From: Shinella zoogloeoides
Lineage (GTDB): Bacteria > Pseudomonadota > Alphaproteobacteria > Rhizobiales > Rhizobiaceae
Direction: 5' to 3'
DNA: 64,000 nt
Assembly (NCBI RefSeq): GCF_022682305.1
Contig: NZ_CP093528.1
Span: 4,084,501-4,148,500 of the forward strand
Part shown: in pieces, positions 25,008 through 33,543 of the stretch
Position numbering within the stretch: the first letter of the stretch is position 1
Layout of the letters: each line of letters begins with the position of its first letter
Program-made: the position numbers and the translations under genes
Notes under the pieces: model-generated
The model's database searches: none
Told to the model about the DNA's origin: nothing
The model's input: the letters and a program-made list of their open reading frames with translations, nothing else

Positions 25008-25761
25008 GGCCGAACATTTGCGCCGGAAGCTCTACCAGCGGGGCGGGCACGTCGCAGGTCTTTTCCGGCGACTTGCAGAGATCGGCGATGACGCAGCGCT
25101 CGCATTCCGGCTTGCGCGCCTTGCAACAGTACCGCCCGTGCAGGATCAGCCAGTGATGCGCGTGGTAGAGATATTCGTCGGGGACGATGCGCATCAGCTT
25201 TTCCTCCACCTCGTCCGGCGTCTTGCCGGGAGCGAGGAGCAGCCGGTTGGCGATGCGGAAGATATGCGTGTCGACCGCCATCGTCGCGTGCCCGAAGGCC
25301 ATGGAGAGCACGACATTGGCCGTCTTGCGGCCGACGCCGGGCAGCATCACCAGTTCCTCCCGGGTGCGCGGCACCTCGCTGCCGAAGCGCTCGACCAGCA
25401 TCCGGCTGAGCGCGATGACGTTCTTGGCCTTGTTGCGGTAGAGACCGATGGTCTTGATATATTCGCGGACCTTCTCCTCGCCGAGAGCGAGCATCTTCTC
25501 CGGCGTATCTGCGATCTTGAAGAGGGCGCGCGTCGCCTTGTTGACGCCGGCATCCGTCGCCTGTGCGGAAAGCGCGACGGCAACGACGAGCGTGAACGGG
25601 TTCACATGCTCCAACTCGCCCTTCGGCTCGGGCCGCTGGATGGAGAAACGCCGGAAGATTTCCTTCAGCTCGTCCTGCGAATAGAGGCTTTTTACCCTTG
25701 CGGGCGCCTTGCGGCGCGGTGGCGCCGAGGGCGTTTTCTTCCGGGTCTTCACGCTATCCAT
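24997..25761 (-). CDS. nth: Endonuclease III
   Basis: A 254-residue bifunctional DNA glycosylase/AP lyase removing oxidised pyrimidines. The helix-hairpin-helix is VMLPGVGRKTANVVLS with the catalytic lysine, and the catalytic aspartate lies in AVDTHIFRIANRL. The [4Fe-4S] cluster cysteines are in CKARKPECERCVIADLC near the C-terminus. The first 25 residues are basic and proline-rich, an extension beyond the E. coli enzyme that is common in rhizobia. It is divergent from the DUF2244 gene and overlaps the convergent TetR gene by 11 bases. Confidence 0.97.
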   Translation of the reverse strand: MDSVKTRKKTPSAPPRRKAPARVKSLYSQDELKEIFRRFSIQRPEPKGELEHVNPFTLVVAVALSAQATDAGVNKATRALFKIADTPEKMLALGEEKVREYIKTIGLYRNKAKNVIALSRMLVERFGSEVPRTREELVMLPGVGRKTANVVLSMAFGHATMAVDTHIFRIANRLLLAPGKTPDEVEEKLMRIVPDEYLYHAHHWLILHGRYCCKARKPECERCVIADLCKSPEKTCDVPAPLVELPAQMFGPTP

Positions 25762-25827
25762 GATGCCTCCGATGCGGGCCGCAAAACCGCTACACAGTCC
25801 CGCGCGGCTTGCTTATAATCAAGCGTC

Positions 25828-26328
25828 ATGACCCAAGGCAACGCCGACACAACGATGAACGACCGGCCGGTCTTCTCCGCCGAGCTGCATCCCTATCGCT
25901 CGCTGGGGCGGAACGGGCATCGCGTCTTCTTCCTCATCGCGGGCGCGCTCAGCGTCGCTCATATGGCCGTCTTCATGATTTCGGGCGCCTGGCCGGTGGT
26001 CATGTTCTTCGGCGCGGATTTCCTCATCCTCTTCGGCGCCTTCTGGCTCAACAACCGGGCGGCAAGGGCTAAGGAAGTCGTCTCGCTCTCGCGCACCAAT
26101 ATCTCGATCCGCAAGGTCACCCCGTCCGGCAAGGAGACGGAATATGCCTTCAACCCGTTCTGGGCGCGCTTCCTCGTCTCGCGCAAGCCGAAGATCGGCA
26201 TCACCGCCATGCATCTGAGGGGCAATGGCCGTGAGACCGATATCGGCGCCTTCCTGCCGCTCGACGACCGCGAGCGCTTCGCTTCCGCCTTCTCCGGCGC
26301 GCTGGCGCGGGTGAAGCGCGGCTATTGA
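25828..26328 (+). CDS. DUF2244 membrane protein
   Basis: A 166-residue protein of the DUF2244 family. Two adjacent membrane segments (VFFLIAGALSVAHMAVFMI and WPVVMFFGADFLILFGAFWL) are followed by a soluble C-terminal domain with SLSRTNISIRK and a WARFLVSRK stretch. Function is unknown. The methionine at residue 10 (MNDRPVFSAEL) is a possible alternative start. It is divergent from nth. Confidence 0.85.
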   Translation: MTQGNADTTMNDRPVFSAELHPYRSLGRNGHRVFFLIAGALSVAHMAVFMISGAWPVVMFFGADFLILFGAFWLNNRAARAKEVVSLSRTNISIRKVTPSGKETEYAFNPFWARFLVSRKPKIGITAMHLRGNGRETDIGAFLPLDDRERFASAFSGALARVKRGY

Positions 26329-26396
26329 GAGGCTTGCAGGAAACGGGTGGCGGGCGCGCCAAGGGCGTGCTTTTCTGGCGGCACAGGAGAAAAGCG

Positions 26397-27269
26397 ATGA
26401 ACATTGCCGCGACTTTGCAAACCGACATCACGCCTGAGGGCGACGACTACGCGACCGTCCGCCGGGTCATCGAGATGATCACCGAGGATTATCGCGCCCA
26501 GCCGGGCCTTGAAGACATTGCAAGCCGGCTCGGCCAGTCGCCGACGCAGTTGCAGAAGACCTTCACCCGCTGGGCCGGGCTTTCGCCGAAAGCCTTCCTG
26601 CAGGCCGTGACGCTCGACCATGCCAAGCGCCTCTTGCGCCAGGAGGAACTGCCGCTGCTCGAAACGAGCTTCGAGGTGGGCCTTTCCGGTCCCGGCCGGC
26701 TGCACGATCTCTTTGTCACGCATGAGGCCATGTCGCCGGGTGAGTGGAAGGCGCGCGGCGCGGGCCTGACGATCCGCTACGGTCTGCATCCCTCGCCCTT
26801 CGGCCGGGCATTGGTCATGATCACCGACCGGGGCCTTGCCGGCCTCGCCTTCACCGACGAGCCGGGCGGCATGGATGCCTTCGAGGACATGTCCTCCCGT
26901 TGGCCGAATGCCCATTATGTCGAGGATAGCGGTGCGACGGCCGCCTATGCCGCGCGTGTCTTCGATCCGAAGCGCTGGGATCCGAAGGAGCCGCTGCGCG
27001 TGGTGCTGATCGGCTCGGATTTCCAGGTCCGCGTCTGGCAGGCGCTGCTGCGCATCCCCATGGGATGTGCCGTCACCTATTCCTCCATCGCCGAAGGCCT
27101 CGGCCAGCCGACGGCTTCACGTGCCGTCGGCGCGGCGGTCGGCCGCAACCCCATTTCCTTCGTGGTCCCCTGCCACCGTGCGCTGGGCAAGAGCGGCGCG
27201 CTGACCGGCTATCATTGGGGCCTCACACGCAAGCGGGCCATGCTGGGCTGGGAATCGGGCAAGGCCTGA
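26397..27269 (+). CDS. Ada-like protein: AraC-type HTH fused to methylated-DNA cysteine methyltransferase
   Basis: A 290-residue fusion. Residues about 15-115 form an AraC-type DNA-binding domain (LEDIASRLGQSPTQLQKTFTRWAGLSPKAFLQ). Residues about 120-285 form an O6-alkylguanine-DNA alkyltransferase with the acceptor Cys259 in VVPCHRALG, and the DNA-binding RAVGAAVGRNP region. The E. coli Ada N-terminal zinc domain, which senses methylphosphotriesters, is absent, so the usual switch for Ada activation is missing. AGGAGAA precedes the ATG at 26397; the upstream frame is spurious. It probably repairs O6-methylguanine and may regulate transcription. A bidirectional terminator follows. Confidence 0.93.
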   Translation: MNIAATLQTDITPEGDDYATVRRVIEMITEDYRAQPGLEDIASRLGQSPTQLQKTFTRWAGLSPKAFLQAVTLDHAKRLLRQEELPLLETSFEVGLSGPGRLHDLFVTHEAMSPGEWKARGAGLTIRYGLHPSPFGRALVMITDRGLAGLAFTDEPGGMDAFEDMSSRWPNAHYVEDSGATAAYAARVFDPKRWDPKEPLRVVLIGSDFQVRVWQALLRIPMGCAVTYSSIAEGLGQPTASRAVGAAVGRNPISFVVPCHRALGKSGALTGYHWGLTRKRAMLGWESGKA

Positions 27270-27274
27270 AACGC

Positions 27275-27304
27275 AAAAAGGCCGGCGAGAGCCGGCCTTT
27301 TCCG
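27275..27304. terminator. Bidirectional intrinsic terminator
   Basis: AAAGGCCGGC (27277-27286) pairs with GCCGGCCTTT (27291-27300) around a GAGA loop. A-rich and T-rich flanks occur on the two sides. It sits between the convergent Ada-like and gpmA genes and can serve both. Confidence 0.88.
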
Positions 27305-27326
27305 TTGGAGGCGGTGGGCAGAGCGC

Positions 27327-27962
27327 TCAATGCGCGCCCGACATGTCCCCGAGCACGTTCTTCGACTTCACCGTCGAATCGGCGTTCAGCGTGTAGACCA
27401 TCGGCACGCCGGTCGCGAGATTCAGCTTCAGGATCTCGTCCTTCGTCAGCTTGTCGAGCACCATGACGAGCGAGCGCAGCGAGTTGCCGTGGGCGGCGAC
27501 CAGCACCTTTTCGCCGCGCAGCACGCGGGGCAGGATTTCCGTGAGGTAGTAGGGCCAGACGCGTGCGCCGGTGTCGCGCAGGCTTTCGCCGCCCGGCGGC
27601 GGGATGTCGTAGGAGCGGCGCCAGATATGGACCTGCTCCTCGCCCCACTTGGCACGGGCATCGTCCTTGTTGAGACCGGAGAGGTCGCCGTAGTCGCGCT
27701 CGTTGAGGGCCTGGTCGCGGATCGTCTCGAGGCCCGGCTGGCCGATCTGGTCGAGGATGAGCTTCAGCGTCTTCTGCGCGCGGGTGAGGTCGGAGGTGAA
27801 CGCGATGTCGAACTTGATACCCGTGTCGGCGAGCGCCTTGCCACCGGTCTTGGCCTCTTCGACACCGAGGTCGGTGAGATCAGGGTCGCGCCAGCCGGTG
27901 AAGAGGTTTTTCAGGTTCCATTCGCTCTGGCCGTGGCGAACGAGGACGAGGGTTCCGCTCAT
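27327..27962 (-). CDS. gpmA: 2,3-bisphosphoglycerate-dependent phosphoglycerate mutase
   Basis: A 211-residue glycolytic mutase interconverting 3- and 2-phosphoglycerate. The phosphohistidine lies in [10 protein letters not shown], followed by [28 protein letters not shown], and the second histidine in VAAHGNSLR. Length is the short type found in alphaproteobacteria. It starts 23 bases after dapB on the same strand and ends the mgsA-glk-ABC-dapB-gpmA run. Confidence 0.96.
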   Translation of the reverse strand: MSGTLVLVRHGQSEWNLKNLFTGWRDPDLTDLGVEEAKTGGKALADTGIKFDIAFTSDLTRAQKTLKLILDQIGQPGLETIRDQALNERDYGDLSGLNKDDARAKWGEEQVHIWRRSYDIPPPGGESLRDTGARVWPYYLTEILPRVLRGEKVLVAAHGNSLRSLVMVLDKLTKDEILKLNLATGVPMVYTLNADSTVKSKNVLGDMSGAH

Positions 27963-27985
27963 ATGGTCTGTCTCCTGATGCTGAT

Positions 27986-28804
27986 TTAGTTGAGCCCGAG
28001 CACGTCGAGCATGGAATAGAGGCCGGGCTTCTTCTCACGCGCCCAGAGCGCCGCCTTGACGGCGCCGCGGGCGAAGATCGAGCGATCCGTCGCGCTGTGC
28101 GACAGCGTTACCGTCTCGCCCTCGCCGGCAAGCAGCACCGAATGTTCGCCGATGACGGAGCCGCCGCGCAGCGTGGCGAAGCCGATCGTGCCGGCGGGGC
28201 GCGGGCCAGTATGGCCGTCGCGCACGCGTACCGAATTTTCCGCCAGCGAAATGCCGCGCCCCTTGGCGGCGGCGTTGCCGAGCAGCAGCGCGGTGCCCGA
28301 GGGGGCGTCGACCTTGTGCCTGTGGTGCATTTCCAGCACCTCGATGTCCCATTCGGCGGCGTCGAGCGCGCGTGCGGCCGTCTCGGACAGCACGCCGAGC
28401 AGATTGACGCCGAGGCTCATGTTTCCTGACTTCACGATGCGCGCATGACGGGCGGCGGCCTTGATCTTCTCGCCGTCCGCCGCCGAGCAGCCGGTGGTGC
28501 CGATGACGTGCACGATGCGCGCCTGCGCGGCAAGGCCGGCGAATTCGATGGTGGCGGCGGGGGCCGTGAAGTCGAGCACGCCCTCGGCCGCTACGAAGAC
28601 TTCCAGCGGCTTGTCGGTGACGGGAACGCCGATCGGGCCGAGGCCGGCGAGTTCCCCGGCGTCGCGGCCGACGAAGGGCGAGCCCTCACGCTCGATGGCG
28701 GCAAAGACCTCCGCGCCCTCGATGGCGTGGATGGTGCGGATGAGCGTCTGGCCCATGCGGCCCGCGGCGCCTACGACGACCAGCTTCATTGCGTTGCCGC
28801 TCAT
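27986..28804 (-). CDS. dapB: 4-hydroxy-tetrahydrodipicolinate reductase
   Basis: A 272-residue enzyme of lysine and diaminopimelate synthesis. The N-terminal nucleotide loop is [13 protein letters not shown] and the substrate/catalytic motif is [14 protein letters not shown] with the conserved H-H-x-x-K-x-[11 protein letters not shown] and [10 protein letters not shown] are family traits. The start at 28804 is chosen with GGACGGAAAG upstream; the longer frame would run into the ABC transporter gene. It lies 22 bases after that gene and 23 before gpmA, so the three are probably one transcript. Confidence 0.97.
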   Translation of the reverse strand: MSGNAMKLVVVGAAGRMGQTLIRTIHAIEGAEVFAAIEREGSPFVGRDAGELAGLGPIGVPVTDKPLEVFVAAEGVLDFTAPAATIEFAGLAAQARIVHVIGTTGCSAADGEKIKAAARHARIVKSGNMSLGVNLLGVLSETAARALDAAEWDIEVLEMHHRHKVDAPSGTALLLGNAAAKGRGISLAENSVRVRDGHTGPRPAGTIGFATLRGGSVIGEHSVLLAGEGETVTLSHSATDRSIFARGAVKAALWAREKKPGLYSMLDVLGLN

Positions 28805-28826
28805 GTCTTTCCGTCCTGTCCTGTGA

Positions 28827-30620
28827 TTACGTGCCCGTGCTGCCGGCGGGCGCCTGAAGGTTGTTGAGGCGAGCGTAAAGGCCGTTCTCGCGGGCCGCAA
28901 GCGCGGCATGCGTGCCCTCCTCGGCGACCATGCCGTCCTGCATGACGATGATCTTGTCGGCGCGCACGACGGTCGAAAGGCGATGGGCGATGACGACGAC
29001 GGTGCGCCCGCTCATCGCCTCGTCCAGCGCCTTCTGCACGGCCTGTTCCGATTCGGTGTCGAGCGCGGAGGTCGCCTCGTCGAGCAGGAGGATCGGCGCG
29101 TTGCGCACCAGTGCGCGGGCAATCGAGAGCCGCTGCCGCTGGCCGCCGGAAAGCGTCACGCCGTTCTCGCCGACGGGTGTGTCGTAGCCGAGCGGCTGGG
29201 CGAGGATGAAATCATGCGCATAGGCATGGCGCGCGGCTTCCTCGATTTCGGCGTCCGTCGCATCCGGACGGCCGTAGCGGATGTTGTCGCGAATCGTGCC
29301 CTCGAAGAGATAGGGCTGCTGCGAGACATAGGCGATGCCGTTGCGGAGCGACTGCTTGGTCACATGGGCGATATCCTGCCCGTCGATCAGGATCGCGCCT
29401 TCCGTGGGATCGTAGAAGCGCGGGATGAGGCTGATCACGGTGGACTTGCCCGCGCCGGACGGGCCGACGAGCGCCGTCGTCCTGCCGCCCTCGGCGGTGA
29501 AGGAAACGCCCTTGAGGATCGTCTCGTTTTCCGAATAGCCGAAGCGCACGTTGTCGAAGCGGATCGTCGCGTCGGAAATGGCGAGCGATCCGGCGTCGGC
29601 CCGGTCGGCCTGGCGCGGCTTCAGGTCGAGGATCTCGTAGATCATGCGGGCGTTGACGGCGGCGCGCTCCAGCGAGACCTGCAGGCGGGCGAGGCGGCGG
29701 GCCGGGTCGTAGGCCATCAGCAGCGCGGCCACGAAGGCGAAGAAGGCGCCGGGCATAACGCCGGCATAGATCGAGCGATAGGCGGCATAGGCGAGCACGC
29801 CCGAGATGGCGAAGCCCGCGAAAGTCTCGGTCATCGGCGCGGTGCGCTCGGTCAGCCGCGCGATGCGGTTGGAGCGGCTTTCGGCCTCGCCGATGATGGC
29901 TTCCACCTTGTTCTTAAGCTCGGCCTCCATGGTGAAGGCCTTGACGATGGTGATGCCCTGGATCGTCTCCTGCATGGCGCCCAGAACGTGGCTGTTCAGC
30001 TCCACCGCCTCGCGCGTCGCGTTGCGCAGGCGCTTGGAGACGTAGCGCAGGCCCAGCAGCAGCGGCGGCGCGACCAGGAAGACAAGCAGCGTCAGCAGCC
30101 AGTCCTTGGAGATCATCACGCCGATCAGCGCGACGAGGGTCAGCACGTCGCGGGCAAGGGACGTCACCGTCATGTTCAGCACGTCGCGGATGCCGGTGAC
30201 GTTCTGGCTGATCTGGGCGGCGAGATAGGCCGAGCGCGACTCGTTGTAATAGCTGACGCTGAGCGCCATGAGATGCGAATAGAGCCGGCGCTGGTAGCGC
30301 GCGACGATGTTGTTGCCGATCTTGGAGAGGATGACGGCTTCGTAATAGGTCGCGATGCCGCGCAGCACGAAGGCGGCGAAGATCGCGCCGCAGATGATCA
30401 TGACGAGGTCGGCGCGCTTGTTGGCGAAAGCCTCGTTGACGACCGATTCCATGATCCAGGCGGTGAAGGCCGTCGTCAGCGCCACGACCATGAGGCAGGC
30501 GATGGCCACGGCGTAGCCGCGTACATGTTCACGGCCGTTTTCGGCGATGACGCGCTTGAGCACGGTGGCGACGGTGTCGGCGCTGACGGGATGGCGCTCG
30601 GAGCGACTCTTATCGGCCAA
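28827..30620 (-). CDS. ABC exporter, fused permease and ATPase (MsbA-like)
   Basis: A 597-residue half-transporter: six membrane helices over about 40-330 and an ATPase domain over about 350-590. Walker A is GPSGAGKST, the signature [15 protein letters not shown], Walker [13 protein letters not shown], and the switch histidine is in IAHRLS. The family includes lipid A flippases (MsbA) and multidrug exporters; the lack of a ligand-specific feature prevents a closer call. It lies upstream of dapB with 22 bases between, and 120 bases after glk. It may be an inner-membrane lipid or drug exporter. Confidence 0.93.
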   Translation of the reverse strand: MADKSRSERHPVSADTVATVLKRVIAENGREHVRGYAVAIACLMVVALTTAFTAWIMESVVNEAFANKRADLVMIICGAIFAAFVLRGIATYYEAVILSKIGNNIVARYQRRLYSHLMALSVSYYNESRSAYLAAQISQNVTGIRDVLNMTVTSLARDVLTLVALIGVMISKDWLLTLLVFLVAPPLLLGLRYVSKRLRNATREAVELNSHVLGAMQETIQGITIVKAFTMEAELKNKVEAIIGEAESRSNRIARLTERTAPMTETFAGFAISGVLAYAAYRSIYAGVMPGAFFAFVAALLMAYDPARRLARLQVSLERAAVNARMIYEILDLKPRQADRADAGSLAISDATIRFDNVRFGYSENETILKGVSFTAEGGRTTALVGPSGAGKSTVISLIPRFYDPTEGAILIDGQDIAHVTKQSLRNGIAYVSQQPYLFEGTIRDNIRYGRPDATDAEIEEAARHAYAHDFILAQPLGYDTPVGENGVTLSGGQRQRLSIARALVRNAPILLLDEATSALDTESEQAVQKALDEAMSGRTVVVIAHRLSTVVRADKIIVMQDGMVAEEGTHAALAARENGLYARLNNLQAPAGSTGT

Positions 30621-30740
30621 TGGCTTGACTTTCCTGCACTGTCTCGACGGCGGCCGGCTGAAACCGGCCCCTTGGCCGCTCTATAGGGGGTCGGTCCGCC
30701 TTTGGCGAGTCCGCGCGGCGGTGAAGCTGCGCCGCGGCCG

Positions 30741-31766
30741 TCACCTTTTCCAGTGGCGTCCCTCGGTTGCAACACCGAATCGGTCCGGCATGCGGGCGAA
30801 GGCGGCAAGGCCGGCGAGCGCGGCGACCGGATGGGTGACGACATAGGTCGGGATCGAGGCGAGGAGCGCGCTGTGCGGCGCCTTGTCCTCGAAGGCCGCG
30901 CGGAATTCCGGCCCGCGCAGCGCGGGAAGGATCTTCTGCGAGATGCCGCCGGCCAGGAACACGCCGCCCTTGGCCATGAAGATCATCGCCATGTCGCCGG
31001 CGACACGGCCGAGATAGGTCGAGAACAGCGAGACGGTCTCGATGGCCATGCGGTCTTCCTGCGCCAGCGCCTTGGCGGTGACGTCGGCGGGCGTTTCAAG
31101 CGTCGCGTCGACGCCGTCGGCGGCGGCGATGGCGTGGTAGATGTTCATGATGCCGCGCCCGCACAGGAGCTGCTCGGCGGAGATGCGCCCCTCGATGGGT
31201 TCGAGGAAGGGCCAGATCCGGTAGTCGCGCTCGCTGCGCGGGCCGACATCGACATGGCCGCCCTCGCCGGGAACCGGAATCCAGCTCTGGCGCGCGTGGA
31301 CGAGACCGGCGACGCCGAGGCCGGTGCCGGGGCCGAGCACGGCGCGCGAGGCCGAATGGCGCTCGATGCCGGGGCCGATCTTCTCCCGGTCCTCGTCGCC
31401 GAGCGAGGCGACGGCGAGCGCCTGCGCCTCGAAATCGTTGACGAGCACCACGTCCTCGAAGCCGAGATTGGCGATCATGTCGCGCGGGCGCACCACCCAG
31501 GGGCAATTGGTCAGCGGCACCTCGTCGCCCTCGATGGGACCGGCGAGCGCCAGGATCGCCGAGCGCGGCTGCACCGAGGTCGTATCGAGGATGCAGCGCT
31601 GCAGCGCATCGTCGATATTCGGGAAATCCGCCGTCTGGACGATGGGGAACTGCTTCGGCTCGGCGAAGGCGTCGATGAGCAGCGCGAAGCGTGCATTGGT
31701 GCCGCCGATATCGCCGACGAGGATGGGGAAGGGGAGGTTCGTGTCGTTGTCGCCCGGCCGTGCCAT
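30741..31766 (-). CDS. glk: Glucokinase
   Basis: A 341-residue glucokinase phosphorylating glucose with ATP. Motifs: phosphate loop [13 protein letters not shown], the substrate region LTNCPWVV and [10 protein letters not shown] with the catalytic aspartate, [12 protein letters not shown], and [14 protein letters not shown] for adenosine binding. The methionine at 31766 ([10 protein letters not shown]) is used as the start; a TTG at 31823 overlaps the mgsA stop (TTGA) and is a possible alternative start. It is the second gene of the mgsA operon. Confidence 0.95.
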   Translation of the reverse strand: MARPGDNDTNLPFPILVGDIGGTNARFALLIDAFAEPKQFPIVQTADFPNIDDALQRCILDTTSVQPRSAILALAGPIEGDEVPLTNCPWVVRPRDMIANLGFEDVVLVNDFEAQALAVASLGDEDREKIGPGIERHSASRAVLGPGTGLGVAGLVHARQSWIPVPGEGGHVDVGPRSERDYRIWPFLEPIEGRISAEQLLCGRGIMNIYHAIAAADGVDATLETPADVTAKALAQEDRMAIETVSLFSTYLGRVAGDMAMIFMAKGGVFLAGGISQKILPALRGPEFRAAFEDKAPHSALLASIPTYVVTHPVAALAGLAAFARMPDRFGVATEGRHWKR

Positions 31767-31819
31767 CAAGCTGTCCCGTTCGTTGTAGGTGGGTGATCCG
31801 TTGTCGCCGTAAATTGCCG

Positions 31820-32200
31820 TCAATCGGCCGCGAAGTCGAGGAGCTGTTCGGCCGTCGCCCGGTTCAGCGCCATCGGAATGTCGTAGACGATGGCGAGCCG
31901 CATCAGCGCCTTCACGTCCACGTCATGCGGCATGGGGGTCAGCGGATCGACGAAGAAGATGAGGAGATCGACCTCGCCGGTCGCGATCAGCGCGCCGATC
32001 TGCTGGTCGCCGCCGAGGGGGCCGCTCTTCAGGCGCGTCACGTCGAGGCCGGGGCAGGCCTCCAGCACCCGGCCGCCGGTCGTGCCGGTTGCCACGATCT
32101 TCGCCTGCGACAGCACCTTTTCGTGCTGTGCGGCAAAGGCCGCCATGTCGTCCTTCTTCTCGTCATGCGCGATGAGCGCAATGCATTTCCGGCGCGACAT
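31820..32200 (-). CDS. mgsA: Methylglyoxal synthase
   Basis: A 126-residue enzyme turning dihydroxyacetone phosphate into methylglyoxal, a bypass of lower glycolysis that drains phosphate-rich sugars. Seen are [15 protein letters not shown], the phosphate-binding [15 protein letters not shown], and the catalytic aspartate in [15 protein letters not shown]. It precedes glk closely, so entry of glucose and the bypass share a transcript. A terminator just upstream separates it from mepA, so it probably has its own promoter at about 32200-32240. Confidence 0.96.
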   Translation of the reverse strand: MSRRKCIALIAHDEKKDDMAAFAAQHEKVLSQAKIVATGTTGGRVLEACPGLDVTRLKSGPLGGDQQIGALIATGEVDLLIFFVDPLTPMPHDVDVKALMRLAIVYDIPMALNRATAEQLLDFAAD

Positions 32201-32241
32201 GGGCGTTCCTCGATGATTTTAAATCGATTTGAACGCCTTAT

Positions 32242-32275
32242 ACAAAAGCGGCGGAGCCTTGAAAAGCCCCGCCGC
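32242..32275 (-). terminator. Intrinsic terminator of mepA
   Basis: On the minus strand GCGGCGGGGC pairs with GCTCCGCCGC (32266-32275 with 32248-32257, one mismatch) around an A/T-rich loop and is followed by TTTTGT. It lies directly after the mepA stop and before mgsA, so mgsA needs its own promoter. Confidence 0.85.
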
Positions 32276-32283
32276 CGGATCGG

Positions 32284-33348
32284 CTATCGGAACGGTCGCG
32301 GAAGGGGGATCGGCACGATGGCCGGCAGCGCCGTGTCGGCGGCGATCACCGCTTCGATGCTGCTGCCCGCATCCCCGCCATTGCCGGAGAAGGCGAGCGC
32401 GGTGGAAGTGCCGCCATTGCCCTGATAGGTCACTTCCATCTCGGAAGAGGGCGAGGCGCTGGCGAGAACCGTACCGCAGGCTTTCGGCAGGTCCGACATC
32501 TTGACGTACCAGGGCTTTACCGGCTTGGCGTCCTTCTTCGGCTTCGGCTTTTCCCACGGCTCCTTGGTGAACCACCAGGCGAGCGATTTATCGCAGCCGT
32601 CGCCGGCCGGCACCCGCGCCTGCGGCTTGCAGCCCGCCGCGCCTTCCGGGCACTTGATGCGGATGTGGAAATGCTCGTCGTGGCCGTAGATCGGCCGCAC
32701 CTTGCCGAGCAGCGAGCGGTCGCCCTGCCAGGTCTCGCAGAGTTTCTTCTTGATCGCCGGATTGACGAAGACGCGGTCGACCTGCGGATAGCTCGCCGCC
32801 TTCATGACGAGGCGGGCATGGGTGGCGGTCCAGCGGCGCGAATCGACCGTCAGGAACCTGCTCTTGTCGAGCATGGAGGTGAAGGGCAGCTTTTCCCGCT
32901 CCTCGGCGGACATACGATGGTCCGGCATGGGTGTGAACCAGATGTCCGCGTCGAGGCCGACCTGGTGGGAGGCGTGGCCCGAGAGCATCGGCCCGCCGCG
33001 CGGCTGCGATATGTCGCCGAGAAGGAGGCCCGGCCAGCCGAGTTGCTGCGCATCCTGCGAGAACTGCTCCAGCAGCGCGATCATGTTGGGATGACCCCAG
33101 CGCCGGTTGCGTGACAGGCGCATTGCCTGCCAGGCCGGGCCGTCCGTCGGGATCGCCACCGCGCCGGCGATGCAGCCCTTGGCATAAGAGCCGTACGGCG
33201 CCGACACCATCTTGGCCGGCAGGCGCTTGGCGCCAAACAGTTCCTTGGCCGGCCGTTCCTCGGCCGCAAGCGGCGAGGCGAGCGCGGTCAGCGCAAGGCC
33301 GGCGGCGAGAAGGCCGGAAATCAGGCGGGGGGTCAGGCGGGAAAGCAT
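32284..33348 (-). CDS. mepA: Penicillin-insensitive murein endopeptidase
   Basis: An exported zinc LAS-family endopeptidase of 354 residues cutting the D-alanyl-diaminopimelate cross-links of peptidoglycan. The signal peptide ends near LTALASPLAAE. Metal ligands are seen in SGHASHQVGLDADIWF and in HDEHFHIRIKCP. The ATG at 33348 places the signal peptide directly at the start; an ATG five codons upstream at 33363 is an alternative. It is divergent from yejA with a 15-bp palindrome in the gap. Confidence 0.93.
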   Translation of the reverse strand: MLSRLTPRLISGLLAAGLALTALASPLAAEERPAKELFGAKRLPAKMVSAPYGSYAKGCIAGAVAIPTDGPAWQAMRLSRNRRWGHPNMIALLEQFSQDAQQLGWPGLLLGDISQPRGGPMLSGHASHQVGLDADIWFTPMPDHRMSAEEREKLPFTSMLDKSRFLTVDSRRWTATHARLVMKAASYPQVDRVFVNPAIKKKLCETWQGDRSLLGKVRPIYGHDEHFHIRIKCPEGAAGCKPQARVPAGDGCDKSLAWWFTKEPWEKPKPKKDAKPVKPWYVKMSDLPKACGTVLASASPSSEMEVTYQGNGGTSTALAFSGNGGDAGSSIEAVIAADTALPAIVPIPLPRPFR

Positions 33349-33399
33349 GGAATGGGCTGGCATTATCCGGTCTCGAAGTCGCAATGGTTGCGAAAGATT

Positions 33400-33414
33400 A
33401 AAGGATCATCCTTT
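33400..33414. promoter_or_regulatory. Short perfect palindrome between mepA and yejA
   Basis: AAAGGATCATCCTTT has two exact seven-base arms around a central C. It lies in the 195-base gap between divergent mepA (start 33348) and yejA (start 33544). It could be an operator or an RNA hairpin; no regulator is encoded beside it. Confidence 0.4.
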
Positions 33415-33543
33415 CGTCAAGGTGAATCCCTGAGGGCAATAGGCGCGGCAAAAACCGCCGCTTTGATGGCGGGCCTGTCATTTGCCCGGATTTTGCCTAT
33501 TCTCTCGCCCATGCTTCGGCAGAAGATACGAAAGGGAAACGGA

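Noticed and set aside
33352..33543. Extended YejA N-terminus
   Set aside because: The ATG at 33544 starts directly at a signal peptide with a good SD; the upstream part is non-conserved promoter DNA.
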